Counted from the first letter of the stretch, positions 1 to 5,136 are shown. The stretch is DNA of 7,237 nucleotides from an uncultured bacterium (GCA_905215795.1 CAJMRV010000085.1:1-7237); one strand, 5' to 3'. Notes: a model not told the origin generated them from the sequence alone. Made by a program: numbers and translations.

Positions 1-11
1 TTGGTGGTGTG

Positions 12-43
12 AGAGGGGAGGAGCACTGAGAGTGCTCCCCTCT
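12..43. other. Hairpin downstream of maf
   Basis: An inverted repeat lies 33 bases beyond the maf stop codon. Bases 20-27 pair perfectly with 31-38 around a 3-base GAG loop. After a 3-base bulge on the left arm (17-19), bases 12-16 pair with 39-43. No run of T follows on either strand, so it is not a standard intrinsic terminator. It may be an RNA-stabilising or processing hairpin between maf and the next gene of the operon, which in related genomes is often rng (RNase G) and would lie outside the window. Confidence 0.4.
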
Positions 44-76
44 ACTCGATTCCGGTTTCCCCTTCGGGGCGCGTCC

Positions 77-694
77 TCAGAGGAGTTCGATGCCGAACGA
101 CCCCAGCAGGCTCCCCGTCTCGAAGAGCGGGAGTCCCATGATGCCCGTGAAGCTCCCCTCGATCCTCGAGATGAAGAGCGAGGCGCGGCCCTGGATGCCG
201 TAGCCGCCCGCCTTGTCGTAGGGCTCGTCGGTGGCGGCGTAGCGCACGACCTCCTCCTCGGTGAGGGTCTTGAAGGTGACCTTCGAGTGGGAGACGAGGT
301 GGCGGACGTCCTTTTCGGAGGTGCCCACGACCACGCAGGTGCGCACGTCGTGCGTGCGTCCGGAGAGCTCGCGCATGAAGCGCTCGGCCTCCGCGCGGTC
401 GGCGGGCTTGCCGAGGATCTCCGAGCCGAGGCTCACCACGGTGTCGGCGGCCACGACGACGAGGCCGGCGTCGTACCCGAGCTTCTCCTTGAGGAAGAGG
501 CCCTCGCGGAACTTCTCGAGCGCCGTCCTGACGACGTAGTCGGCGGGCGCCTCGTTCTCATGGACCTCCTCGTCGCCGGGGAAGTAGCCGAGCGTGTGGG
601 CGTTCGATGCGATCACCTCCACGTCGAGGCCGAGGCCTGTGAGGAGTTCGCGGCGGCGGGGGCTCTTGCTCGCCAGAAGGATCTTGGGGGACAT
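77..694 (-). CDS. maf: Maf-family nucleoside triphosphate pyrophosphatase (YhdE/MafA type)
   Basis: This is a 205-aa cytoplasmic house-cleaning enzyme that hydrolyses non-canonical or excess nucleoside triphosphates to the monophosphate and pyrophosphate. Visible motifs are ASKSPRRRELL at residues 8-18 (substrate-binding loop), AADTVV at 82-87 with the conserved acidic residue, GKP at 95-97, SGRTHDVRT at 111-119 and DKAGGYGIQG at 160-169. The last motif, together with the VTFKTLTEEE stretch, resembles E. coli YhdE (dTTP/UTP pyrophosphatase) rather than YceF (7-methyl-GTP), so a dTTPase/UTPase activity is inferred. The frame is open upstream to 934, but that part overlaps rlmH out of frame and has no Maf homology. 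The ATG at 694 puts the family motif at the N-terminus and has a GGAG 11 bases upstream. It is probably the last gene here of the nadD-rsfS-rlmH-maf unit, 41 bases after rlmH. Older literature links Maf to septum inhibition. Confidence 0.95.
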   Translation of the reverse strand: MSPKILLASKSPRRRELLTGLGLDVEVIASNAHTLGYFPGDEEVHENEAPADYVVRTALEKFREGLFLKEKLGYDAGLVVVAADTVVSLGSEILGKPADRAEAERFMRELSGRTHDVRTCVVVGTSEKDVRHLVSHSKVTFKTLTEEEVVRYAATDEPYDKAGGYGIQGRASLFISRIEGSFTGIMGLPLFETGSLLGSFGIELL

Positions 695-735
695 CGTCGG
701 TTCGTCTCCAATGGGGTTGTTCGTCTTTTGCGTGC

Positions 736-1203
736 TCAGGCCCTGTGGTAGGGATGGCCCGCGAGGATCGACCAGGCCCGGTAGACCTGTTCGGCGAGGA
801 GCACGCGTGCGAAGGCGTGGGGAAGCGTCATCGAGGAGAGGCGGATCTTGAGGTCGGCGCGCTCCTTGACGGCGGGCGCGAGTCCGTCGGGGCCGCCGAT
901 GATGAAGGCGGGCGTGCGGTTCTCGCGGCGCCACGAGGCGAAGAGCTCGGCGAGCTCCATCGTGGTCACGTCGCGGCCGTGCTCGTCGAGCACGACGACG
1001 AGGTCGTCGCGGTCGACGGCCTCGAGGATGCGGCCCGCCTCGGCTTCCATGAGCTGGGCGGGCGTCTTCCCGTGGCGGGGCTCGGTGCGGATCTCCCGGA
1101 GTTCAACGCGGAAGTCGCGGGGGAAGCGTCCGAGGTAGTCGCGCGTGGCGTCCTGGGCCCAGTCGGCGATGCGCTGGCCCACGGCGATGATCTTGGTCTG
1201 CAT
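736..1203 (-). CDS. rlmH: 23S rRNA (pseudouridine1915-N3)-methyltransferase RlmH
   Basis: This 155-aa SPOUT-class methyltransferase uses S-adenosylmethionine to methylate N3 of pseudouridine 1915 in helix 69 of 23S rRNA, acting on assembled 70S ribosomes. The length is normal for the family. The SAM-binding trefoil knot is recognisable: VVVLDEHGRD at about 69-78, FIIGGPDG at 100-107, LSSMTLPHAFARV at 122-134, and the family-typical tail AEQVYRAWSILAGHPYHRA at 137-155. The ATG at 1203 is preceded by AGGAAGG with 8 bases spacing. That ribosome binding site overlaps the rsfS stop codon (rsfS ends 14 bases upstream), which suggests translational coupling. The function is conserved and the call is close to certain. 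Confidence 0.97.
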   Translation of the reverse strand: MQTKIIAVGQRIADWAQDATRDYLGRFPRDFRVELREIRTEPRHGKTPAQLMEAEAGRILEAVDRDDLVVVLDEHGRDVTTMELAELFASWRRENRTPAFIIGGPDGLAPAVKERADLKIRLSSMTLPHAFARVLLAEQVYRAWSILAGHPYHRA

Positions 1204-1217
1204 CGCTCCGGCCTTCC

Positions 1218-1598
1218 TCAGGCGCGGTGCGGCATGACGCGGGCGCGGCTGTCCTCATCGAGCTGCATGAAGACTTCCTTGCCGCCCCAGATCTCCTCGA
1301 GGTTGTAGTACTCGCGCACGGCGGGCTGGAGGCAGTGGACGACGATCTGACCGAGGTCGACGAGGACCCATTCGCCCGTGTCGCGGCCTTCGGTGCTCAG
1401 CACTTCGCCGCCGTTGGACTTGACGTCCTCGGCGACCGAGCTGGCGAGGGCGCGGGTCTGGCGGTTGGAGTTGCCCGAGGCGATCACCACGCGTTCGAAC
1501 TGGTCGGTGAGGTGTTCGGTGTTGAAGACCTTGATGTCCTTGGCCTTCACGTCTTCAAGGGCGTTGACGACGATTTCGGTTAAATGATTGATGTCCAT
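1218..1598 (-). CDS. rsfS: Ribosomal silencing factor RsfS (RsfA/Iojap family)
   Basis: This 126-aa protein binds ribosomal protein uL14 on the 50S subunit and blocks joining with 30S, lowering translation when nutrients are short. Family signatures are ALEDVKAKDI at 13-22, SGNSNRQTRALA at 41-52, and the long conserved block at 70-104 (EGRDTGEW then VDLGQIVVH then the NLEEIW stretch). I chose the ATG at 1598 because RsfS proteins normally begin about a dozen residues before the ALED motif. The frame stays open upstream to a GTG at 1658, which overlaps the nadD stop as GTGA, and has another ATG at 1643; both would add residues without family similarity. The ribosome binding site of the chosen start is weak (AGG, 14 bases away), so the longer starts are not excluded. 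It sits between nadD and rlmH, the usual order in many proteobacteria. Confidence 0.95.
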   Translation of the reverse strand: MDINHLTEIVVNALEDVKAKDIKVFNTEHLTDQFERVVIASGNSNRQTRALASSVAEDVKSNGGEVLSTEGRDTGEWVLVDLGQIVVHCLQPAVREYYNLEEIWGGKEVFMQLDEDSRARVMPHRA

Positions 1599-1654
1599 GT
1601 TTGTTCTTGTTACCTGTTGTTGATGATTCGGTGCGCGTCCCATGGGGATGCGCC

Positions 1655-2293
1655 TCACTCCCCGGTGTAGAGGCCGTGGGAGGCGATGAACTCGCGGGTG
1701 GAGGTCTTGAGCCAGGCGGCCACGCTTTCAGGTTCGCCCCGGCGGTAGGCCTCCCGGATCTCGGTGGAGGACTCCGGCGACCTGGGCATCCGGAAGTGCA
1801 CGACCGAGCCGTGCGGCCTCACGTGGATGTCCTCGACCATGCCGCTGTGGAGCTTCTCGAACCCGCGCAGTTCGGCGTCGACCGGAACGGCATCGATCCG
1901 GTTGGCCACGGCGATGTGCACGTAGTTGAGGATGCGCTGCCATTCGACCCACGTGTCGAAGCGGGCCCATTGGTCGTCCCCCAGGATCCACACGAGGGAG
2001 CGTTCCGGCCCGTAGCGCTCCCGGAGCACCTCGACGGTGCGGATCGCGTAGGTCGGCGCGCCGAGCGTGAGCTCGGTCGTGTCGAGTCCGAAATGAGGTT
2101 CGTATTGTATCGCGGCGCGGAGCATTTCCAAGCGCAGGTCCACGCCCGTGACGTCTTTTTTCTGCCAGGGGCTCGGTGCGGGAAGGAATTCCACGCGCGC
2201 GAGCCGCAGTTCGTCGAGGGCGGCCTTCGCAAGGGCCAGGTGCCCGCGGTGGACCGGGTCGAACGTGCCGCCCAGGAAGGCGAGCGGCAGCAT
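1655..2293 (-). CDS. nadD: Nicotinate-nucleotide adenylyltransferase NadD
   Basis: This 212-aa cytoplasmic enzyme adenylates nicotinate mononucleotide with ATP to form deamido-NAD, the penultimate step of NAD synthesis. The nucleotidyltransferase signature GGTFDPVHRGHL is at residues 8-19, with the HxGH motif at 15-18. PSPWQKK at 40-46 matches the substrate-binding loop, LGDDQW at 104-109 the acidic loop, and SSTEIREAYRRG at 175-186 the C-terminal ISSTxIR motif. The ATG at 2293 gives the normal family start just before the signature and has GAGGAG 12 bases upstream. A GTG at 2326 would add 11 residues and has only a poor ribosome binding site. It is the first gene of the nadD-rsfS-rlmH-maf unit; the yebC terminator lies upstream. 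Confidence 0.96.
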   Translation of the reverse strand: MLPLAFLGGTFDPVHRGHLALAKAALDELRLARVEFLPAPSPWQKKDVTGVDLRLEMLRAAIQYEPHFGLDTTELTLGAPTYAIRTVEVLRERYGPERSLVWILGDDQWARFDTWVEWQRILNYVHIAVANRIDAVPVDAELRGFEKLHSGMVEDIHVRPHGSVVHFRMPRSPESSTEIREAYRRGEPESVAAWLKTSTREFIASHGLYTGE

Positions 2294-2356
2294 GGTTTTG
2301 AGCGGCTCCTCAGTCAAGGGGGTCACCTCGTTCTCAAATCAAAGGGGGGTGATTTC

Positions 2357-2362
2357 AGTATA
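2357..2362 (-). promoter_or_regulatory. Possible -10 element for the nadD operon
   Basis: Read on the minus strand the hexamer is TATACT, a 5/6 match to the sigma-70 -10 box, in a short AT-richer stretch (2333-2370) between the yebC terminator and nadD. Transcription would begin near 2350, giving a leader of about 57 bases to the nadD ATG. No convincing -35 hexamer is present 16-18 bases upstream, so this is tentative. Confidence 0.4.
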
Positions 2363-2405
2363 GACGGTTTCAGGTGACCGGGCGCGCGGCCGGCCCCGGG
2401 GACGC

Positions 2406-2441
2406 GAAAAACCCGGCGGCGTTGCGGGAACGCGGCCGGGT
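2406..2441 (-). terminator. Rho-independent terminator of yebC
   Basis: On the minus strand a long hairpin is followed directly by a run of five T (2411 down to 2407). The outer stem is 7 bp (2411-2417 with 2435-2441), then a G-G mismatch on the plus-strand reading, then 5 bp (2419-2423 with 2429-2433) and a 5-base loop. It starts 38 bases after the yebC stop codon. The plus strand has no comparable T-run, so it acts for leftward transcription and separates yebC from the nadD operon. Confidence 0.85.
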
Positions 2442-2453
2442 CCTTTCCGACGT

Positions 2454-2471
2454 CCTCCCCTCGGGGGGAGG
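2454..2471. other. GC-rich hairpin between yebC and its terminator
   Basis: A perfect 7-bp inverted repeat (2454-2460 with 2465-2471) has a 4-base loop and begins 8 bases after the yebC stop codon. It has no T-run and precedes the true terminator hairpin. It may protect the 3' end of the mRNA or assist termination. Confidence 0.5.
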
Positions 2472-2479
2472 CGTGGAGC

Positions 2480-3223
2480 TTATTCAGCGTCTTCCGGGAG
2501 CTCGATGGCGGCCGAGGTGTAGACCTGCTGGACGTCGTCGAGGTCGTCGAGGGCGTCGAGGAGCTTCTGCATCTTGACGGCGTCCTCGCCCTTGAGTTCG
2601 ATCTCGTTGTCGGCGCGGTACGTGATTTCCGCGACTTCGGGTTCGAGACCGGCTTCCTCGAAGGCCTTCTGCACGGCGTCGAACTGGTCGGGCTGGCAGA
2701 TGACTTCGATCACGCCGTCGTCATCGGTGACGACGTCGTCGGCACCCGCTTCGAGGGCGATCATCATGACCGTGTCCTCTTCGGCGGCGCCGGGGGCGAA
2801 CATGAACTGGCCGACGTGCTGGAACATGAAGGCCACGCAGCCGTCGGTGCCGAGGTTGCCGCCGTGCTTGGTGAGCGCGTGGCGGACGTCGGCGACGGTG
2901 CGAACGCGGTTGTCCGTCGTGCAGTCGATGATCAGGGCGGCGCCGTTGAGGCCGTAGCCTTCATAACGGATTTCCTCGTAGGTCACGCCTTCGAGCTGGC
3001 CCGTGCCCTTGAGGATGGCGTTGTTGATCGTGTCCTTGGGGACGTTGCCGCTGCGGGCCTTGTTCAGGGCCAGGCGGAGACGGGAGTTGGACTCGGGGTC
3101 GCCGCCGCCCATGCGGGCTGCGACGATGATCTCGCGGACGAGCTTGGTCCAGAGGTTGGAACGTTTGGCATCCTGGCGGCCCTTGCGGTGCTGGATGTTG
3201 GCCCATTTGGAGTGACCAGCCAT
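2480..3223 (-). CDS. yebC: YebC/PmpR (TACO1) family protein
   Basis: This 247-aa cytoplasmic protein belongs to the widely conserved YebC/TACO1 family. The family was long annotated as a transcriptional regulator, and more recent work treats members as ribosome-associated factors that relieve stalling at proline-rich stretches. The N-terminus MAGHSKWANIQHRKGRQD is the hallmark, followed by the helical first domain (to about residue 80), with NVPKDTINNAI near 64-74 and YEGYGLNGAALIID near 91-104. The two alpha/beta domains follow, and the end is the usual acidic DALDDLDDVQQVYTSA tail. Length is typical. The ATG at 3223 has a good ribosome binding site (AAGGA, 5 bases away). The frame is open upstream to 3427, but that extension is unlike the family. 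It is transcribed leftward and ends at its own terminator. In many Burkholderiales other genes such as purD or hemF lie between yebC and nadD; they are absent here. Confidence 0.96.
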   Translation of the reverse strand: MAGHSKWANIQHRKGRQDAKRSNLWTKLVREIIVAARMGGGDPESNSRLRLALNKARSGNVPKDTINNAILKGTGQLEGVTYEEIRYEGYGLNGAALIIDCTTDNRVRTVADVRHALTKHGGNLGTDGCVAFMFQHVGQFMFAPGAAEEDTVMMIALEAGADDVVTDDDGVIEVICQPDQFDAVQKAFEEAGLEPEVAEITYRADNEIELKGEDAVKMQKLLDALDDLDDVQQVYTSAAIELPEDAE

Positions 3224-3234
3224 AGTATTCCTTT

Positions 3235-3417
3235 TTAAATCTTGATGAGTCCGACCGGGTGGACGGCGGGGCGGCGGGTCTCCGGAACTCTCTTCAAAAG
3301 GGCTCGACGGGGCTCGGCCGCACGGGCGTCGGGGCCGCGGATACGCGGCGCGGGAGGACTCGGGTTGAGCTTGACGAAACGGGGTGGAAGGCCGCCCTGG
3401 GCGGGGTTCCTCCCCAT
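3235..3417 (-). CDS. Candidate 60-aa proline/arginine-rich leader ORF upstream of yebC
   Basis: An open frame runs from ATG at 3417 to TAA at 3235-3237, ending 11 bases before the yebC ATG. An AGGTGG sequence (3429-3424 on the minus strand) lies 6 bases before the ATG, a good ribosome binding site. The predicted peptide has 12 prolines in 60 residues, including PP pairs near residues 11-12 and 21-22, and many arginines. I recognise no family. The third-position G/C preference looks somewhat lower than in the neighbouring genes, and proline/arginine-rich frames arise by chance in GC-rich DNA. A TAGAAT hexamer (3435-3430, minus strand) could be a -10 box, but transcription from it would start about at the AGGTGG, so the two signals compete. 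The stretch between yebC and the next gene (3224-3502) holds nothing else I can name apart from the terminator hairpins at 3440-3488. Confidence 0.25.
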   Translation of the reverse strand: MGRNPAQGGLPPRFVKLNPSPPAPRIRGPDARAAEPRRALLKRVPETRRPAVHPVGLIKI

Positions 3418-3439
3418 GCGAAACCACCTATTCTAAACG

Positions 3440-3463
3440 AAAAGAGGGCTCGTCTGAGCCCTC
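3440..3463 (-). terminator. Rho-independent terminator of the AbgA-like hydrolase gene
   Basis: A perfect 8-bp inverted repeat (3444-3451 with 3456-3463) encloses a 4-base loop. On the minus strand it is followed by TTTT (3443-3440) and then CGTTT. It lies about 40 bases past the stop codon of the hydrolase at 3503-4783. The plus strand has no T-run after it, so it is unidirectional. Confidence 0.85.
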
Positions 3464-3471
3464 GGGATTAT

Positions 3472-3488
3472 AAAAAACGGAAAACCGT
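3472..3488 (-). terminator. Short hairpin with T6 just after the hydrolase stop
   Basis: On the minus strand ACGG and CCGT pair around TTTT, and six T follow (3477-3472). The stem is only 4 bp (plus possible G-T pairs), so alone it would be weak. It sits 14 bases after the stop codon and would be a first pause site ahead of the stronger hairpin at 3440-3463. Confidence 0.35.
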
Positions 3489-3502
3489 CCTTTATCTATG
3501 GA

Positions 3503-4783
3503 TTACTTCATGAGACGGGAGACCGTGGCCTTCCAGAATTCGAGACCCTGGACGACGGCGTCCTCGTCGACGTCGAAGGTCGACGTGTGGTGGCCGCCGG
3601 CGGGACGGTCCGCACCGAGCACGAAGAACGCGGCCTTGCCGCCGTGGGCCTGCACGCGGCGGGCGAGGATCGTGGCGTCTTCGGAACCGCCGAAGTTGCG
3701 GCTCTGTTCGATCACGTTCATGCCCTCGACCGTGTGGCCGGCCGCGGCGAGGAGTTCGACGAGTTCGGCGTCGTTGGTGAGGTCGACGGCCTCGCCCATC
3801 TTCTCGATCTCGTATTCGCAGAGCTGCGCTTCGGCCGAGGCCTTGATGATGCGCAGGGCGGCGTCGTACATGTACTGGTTGATCTCGCCGGTTTCGCCGC
3901 GCACCTCGAGCTTCATCTCGGCGGAGCTCGGGATCACGTTGCGGCCTTCGCCGCCCTTGAGCTGGCCGACGTTGATGCGCGTCATGCCGGAGCCGTGGCG
4001 GGCGATGCCCATGAGCTGGGTGAAGGCGTAGCAGGCCGCCGCGAGGGCGTTGTGGCCCGCGTTCGGTTCGACGCCGGCGTGGGCGGGACGGCCCTTGAAG
4101 CGGACGTCGACCTTGGTCGTGCAGAGGAAGCCGTAGGGGTTGACGCAGACTTCGCCGGACTTGCACATCATCGAGATGTGGGCGCCGAGGAAGACGTCGC
4201 AGTCGTCGACCACGCCCGAGGCGGCCATGCCGGCGGCGCCGCGCACGCCTTCTTCAGCGGGCTGGAAGAGGAACTTCACCTTGCCCTTCATCTCGTCCTT
4301 GTGGTCGGCGAACCAGTGGGCGAGCGCGAGGCCGGTGGAGGTGTGGGTGTCGTGGCCGCAGGCGTGCATCAGGCCGGGACGGCGGGAGGCGAAGCCTTCG
4401 CGCGCGGGCTTGTGGTCCTGGGCGTCGGATTCCTGGACGGGCACGCAGTCGATGTCGAAGCGCAGCGCCACCGTGGGGCCGGGGCGGCCGGTGTCGAGCA
4501 CGCCCACGCAGCCGGTGAGCTTCTCCATTTTGGCGAGGAGTTCCTCGGAGACGCCGTTCTCACGGGCGGCCTGGATGCCGCCTTCGACGAGTTCGGGCTT
4601 GCGGCCGAGGCATTCGTCGGGGTTGATGACGTCATGGCCGAGAAGGACTTCATAGCCGTACTTTTCGAGCTCTTCGGCGATGAGCGCCGTGGTCGTGAAC
4701 TCGGTCCAGCCCACTTCGGGGAACTGGTGGAGTTTGCGGCGGATGCTGATCAGTTGGTCTTTGTAGCAGCAATCTTGGGACAT
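3503..4783 (-). CDS. M20 family amidohydrolase, AbgA-like (aminobenzoyl-glutamate hydrolase type)
   Basis: This is a 426-aa metal-dependent amidohydrolase of the M20D group. Metal-site motifs are clear: HACGHD at 140-145 (Cys142, His144), PAEEG at 175-179 (Glu177 general base, Glu178 ligand), His202 in GAHI, and GGHH at 396-399 near the C-terminus. The dimerisation or lid domain spans about 222-330 (FKGRPAHAG, GRNVIPSS, then a VRGETGEINQYMY stretch). The insert before the catalytic core (residues 49-103, ending LDTGRPGP), DGFAS-like GFASRRPGLMHACGHD, and INQYMY all match what I recall of E. coli AbgA, which cleaves p-aminobenzoyl-glutamate; length is also close (436 aa in E. coli). The true substrate may be another N-acyl amino acid. 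E. coli AbgA works with AbgB and the transporter AbgT; neither is in this window. No signal peptide is visible, so it is cytoplasmic. The ATG at 4783 has AAGGAG 6 bases upstream. It is divergent from the hydrolase-regulator pair at 5161 and shares its control region. Confidence 0.9.
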   Translation of the reverse strand: MSQDCCYKDQLISIRRKLHQFPEVGWTEFTTTALIAEELEKYGYEVLLGHDVINPDECLGRKPELVEGGIQAARENGVSEELLAKMEKLTGCVGVLDTGRPGPTVALRFDIDCVPVQESDAQDHKPAREGFASRRPGLMHACGHDTHTSTGLALAHWFADHKDEMKGKVKFLFQPAEEGVRGAAGMAASGVVDDCDVFLGAHISMMCKSGEVCVNPYGFLCTTKVDVRFKGRPAHAGVEPNAGHNALAAACYAFTQLMGIARHGSGMTRINVGQLKGGEGRNVIPSSAEMKLEVRGETGEINQYMYDAALRIIKASAEAQLCEYEIEKMGEAVDLTNDAELVELLAAAGHTVEGMNVIEQSRNFGGSEDATILARRVQAHGGKAAFFVLGADRPAGGHHTSTFDVDEDAVVQGLEFWKATVSRLMK

Positions 4784-4817
4784 AGGGAACTCCTTGTGAT
4801 TTGTCTGTGGTCTTTTG

Positions 4818-4850
4818 AGTGGTTGGTCGGGTCCGCATTAAGTGGTTAGT
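4818..4850. repeat. 10-bp direct repeat in the leader of the AbgA-like gene
   Basis: AGTGGTTGGT at 4818-4827 recurs as AGTGGTTAGT at 4841-4850 (9/10 identical), with starts 23 bp apart, about two helical turns. It lies between the predicted minus-strand promoter and the AbgA-like start codon. It could be a pair of half-sites for a regulator; nothing identifies which. Confidence 0.4.
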
Positions 4851-4862
4851 GTTTGTGCGGAC
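4831..4862. promoter_or_regulatory. Inverted repeat / leader stem-loop upstream of the AbgA-like gene
   Basis: GTCCGCA at 4831-4837 pairs perfectly with TGCGGAC at 4856-4862 across an 18-base spacer. If transcribed from the promoter at 4922-4949, it would form a stem-loop about 50-80 bases before the AbgA-like start codon. The right arm also overlaps a second inverted repeat, TGTGC (4854-4858) with GCACA (4869-4873), spacer 10 bases, so the two could be alternative structures or DNA operators. Confidence 0.4.
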
Positions 4863-4882
4863 ATATTTGCACACCTTGCGGG

Positions 4883-4893
4883 ACAACGGTTGT
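4883..4893. promoter_or_regulatory. Small palindrome in the divergent control region
   Basis: ACAAC-G-GTTGT is a perfect 5-1-5 inverted repeat located just downstream of the predicted minus-strand transcription start. It could be an operator half-pair. No regulator is assigned and short palindromes occur by chance. Confidence 0.25.
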
Positions 4894-4921
4894 GACGTGT
4901 TCCCGGTGGGCGGGGTCAATA

Positions 4922-4949
4922 AATATATGTTACTCCCCTCAATCGTCAA
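4922..4949 (-). promoter_or_regulatory. Sigma-70-type promoter for the AbgA-like hydrolase
   Basis: On the minus strand TTGACG (4949-4944, 5/6 match to the -35 consensus) is followed after 16 bases by TATATT (4927-4922, 5/6 match to the -10 consensus). Transcription would begin near 4915, giving a leader of about 130 bases before the start codon at 4783. The element lies in the AT-rich core of the intergenic region. A second TTGACA hexamer (4977-4972, minus strand) upstream has no matching -10. Confidence 0.6.
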
Positions 4950-4955
4950 GATGCC

Positions 4956-4994
4956 CTCCTTGTTTACCCTGTGTCAATAAACGGAGCCTTTTTT
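4956..4994 (+). terminator. Terminator-like hairpin with T6 in the divergent region
   Basis: Read on the plus strand, CTCC and GTTTA (4956-4959 and 4962-4966, separated by a 2-base TT bulge) pair with TAAAC and GGAG (4978-4986) around an 11-base loop. CC and six T (4989-4994) follow. It lies upstream of the predicted plus-strand promoter, so it could block rightward read-through or act in an extended leader if a promoter lies further left. The stem is AT-rich inside and bulged, so strength is uncertain. Confidence 0.35.
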
Positions 4995-5005
4995 GCCCTA
5001 TAAGG

Positions 5006-5035
5006 GGTACAGGGAAAATACTGCCTAGGTAGAAT
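5006..5035 (+). promoter_or_regulatory. Promoter for the carbamoylase-type hydrolase and regulator
   Basis: TAGAAT at 5030-5035 matches the -10 consensus in 5 of 6 positions. GGTACA at 5006-5011, 18 bases upstream, matches only 3 of 6 for -35, so the promoter would probably need an activator. Start of transcription would be near 5042, about 120 bases before the start codon at 5161. Confidence 0.45.
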
Positions 5036-5047
5036 AGGGACTACCTA
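5026..5047. promoter_or_regulatory. 7-8-7 inverted repeat overlapping the -10 box (operator candidate)
   Basis: TAGGTAG at 5026-5032 is the perfect reverse complement of CTACCTA at 5041-5047, with an 8-base spacer. The left arm overlaps the TAGAAT -10 element and the right arm covers the predicted start point, the usual place for a repressor site. Arm centres are 15 bp apart. Confidence 0.5.
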
Positions 5048-5136
5048 TTGAGGGAGAGGAAATCCGTGATTCAGCGGAAAAAATCCCTCGATACGATGCG
5101 GAGGGCGTACGGAGGAGAGAACCGGGCGGCCCTCCG
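5046..5136 (+). promoter_or_regulatory. Structured mRNA leader with two stem-loops
   Basis: The leader can fold into two hairpins. Stem 1 is TATTGAGGGA (5046-5055) with TCCCTCGATA (5084-5093): 10 pairs including one G-T, with a small inner TCCG/CGGA stem (5063-5066 with 5075-5078). Stem 2 is CGGAGGGC (5099-5106) with GCCCTCCG (5129-5136): 8 perfect pairs and a 22-base loop. Stem 2 ends 8 bases before the AAGGAG ribosome binding site at 5145-5150. It matches no riboswitch class I recognise, so it is described as structure only. Confidence 0.4.

Larger units (their letters stand above)
5003..5048 (+). promoter_or_regulatory. NarL-type heptamer sites near the hydrolase-regulator promoter
   Basis: Two heptamers fit the published NarL consensus TACYYMT exactly: AGGGGTA at 5003-5009 (its complement is TACCCCT) and TACCTAT at 5042-5048. 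A third, CTAGGTA at 5025-5031, fits 6 of 7 in the reverse sense. They flank the predicted -10 box. The operon they precede encodes a regulator with a NarL-like recognition helix, so autoregulation is inferred. The heptamer is degenerate and single matches occur about once per kilobase on two strands, so this alone is weak. Confidence 0.35.

Noticed and set aside
12..43. Hairpin after maf as an intrinsic terminator
   Set aside because: No T-run follows the stem on either strand, so it is listed only as a hairpin.
695..934. Upstream extension of the maf frame
   Set aside because: It overlaps rlmH in another frame, is arginine/proline-rich and unlike any Maf N-terminus; the ATG at 694 gives the normal family length.
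1599..1658. Longer rsfS start at GTG 1658 that overlaps the nadD stop (GTGA)
   Set aside because: Translational coupling is attractive, but the added 20 residues lie outside the family's normal N-terminus; kept only as an alternative.
1601..2377. 258-codon plus-strand frame opposite nadD, and a similar one at 32-751 opposite maf
   Set aside because: Mirror frames of conserved minus-strand genes, with no family similarity and no good ribosome binding sites.
3587..4849. 420-codon open frame on the plus strand opposite the AbgA-like gene
   Set aside because: Same artefact: biased composition, no recognisable domain, and it ends inside the control region of the real genes.
5093..5117. Two ACGR tetranucleotides (ACGA 5093-5096, ACGG 5110-5113) suggesting a guanidine-II (mini-ykkC) riboswitch
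   Set aside because: Neither sits in the loop of a short closed hairpin as that class requires; the real stems pair differently.
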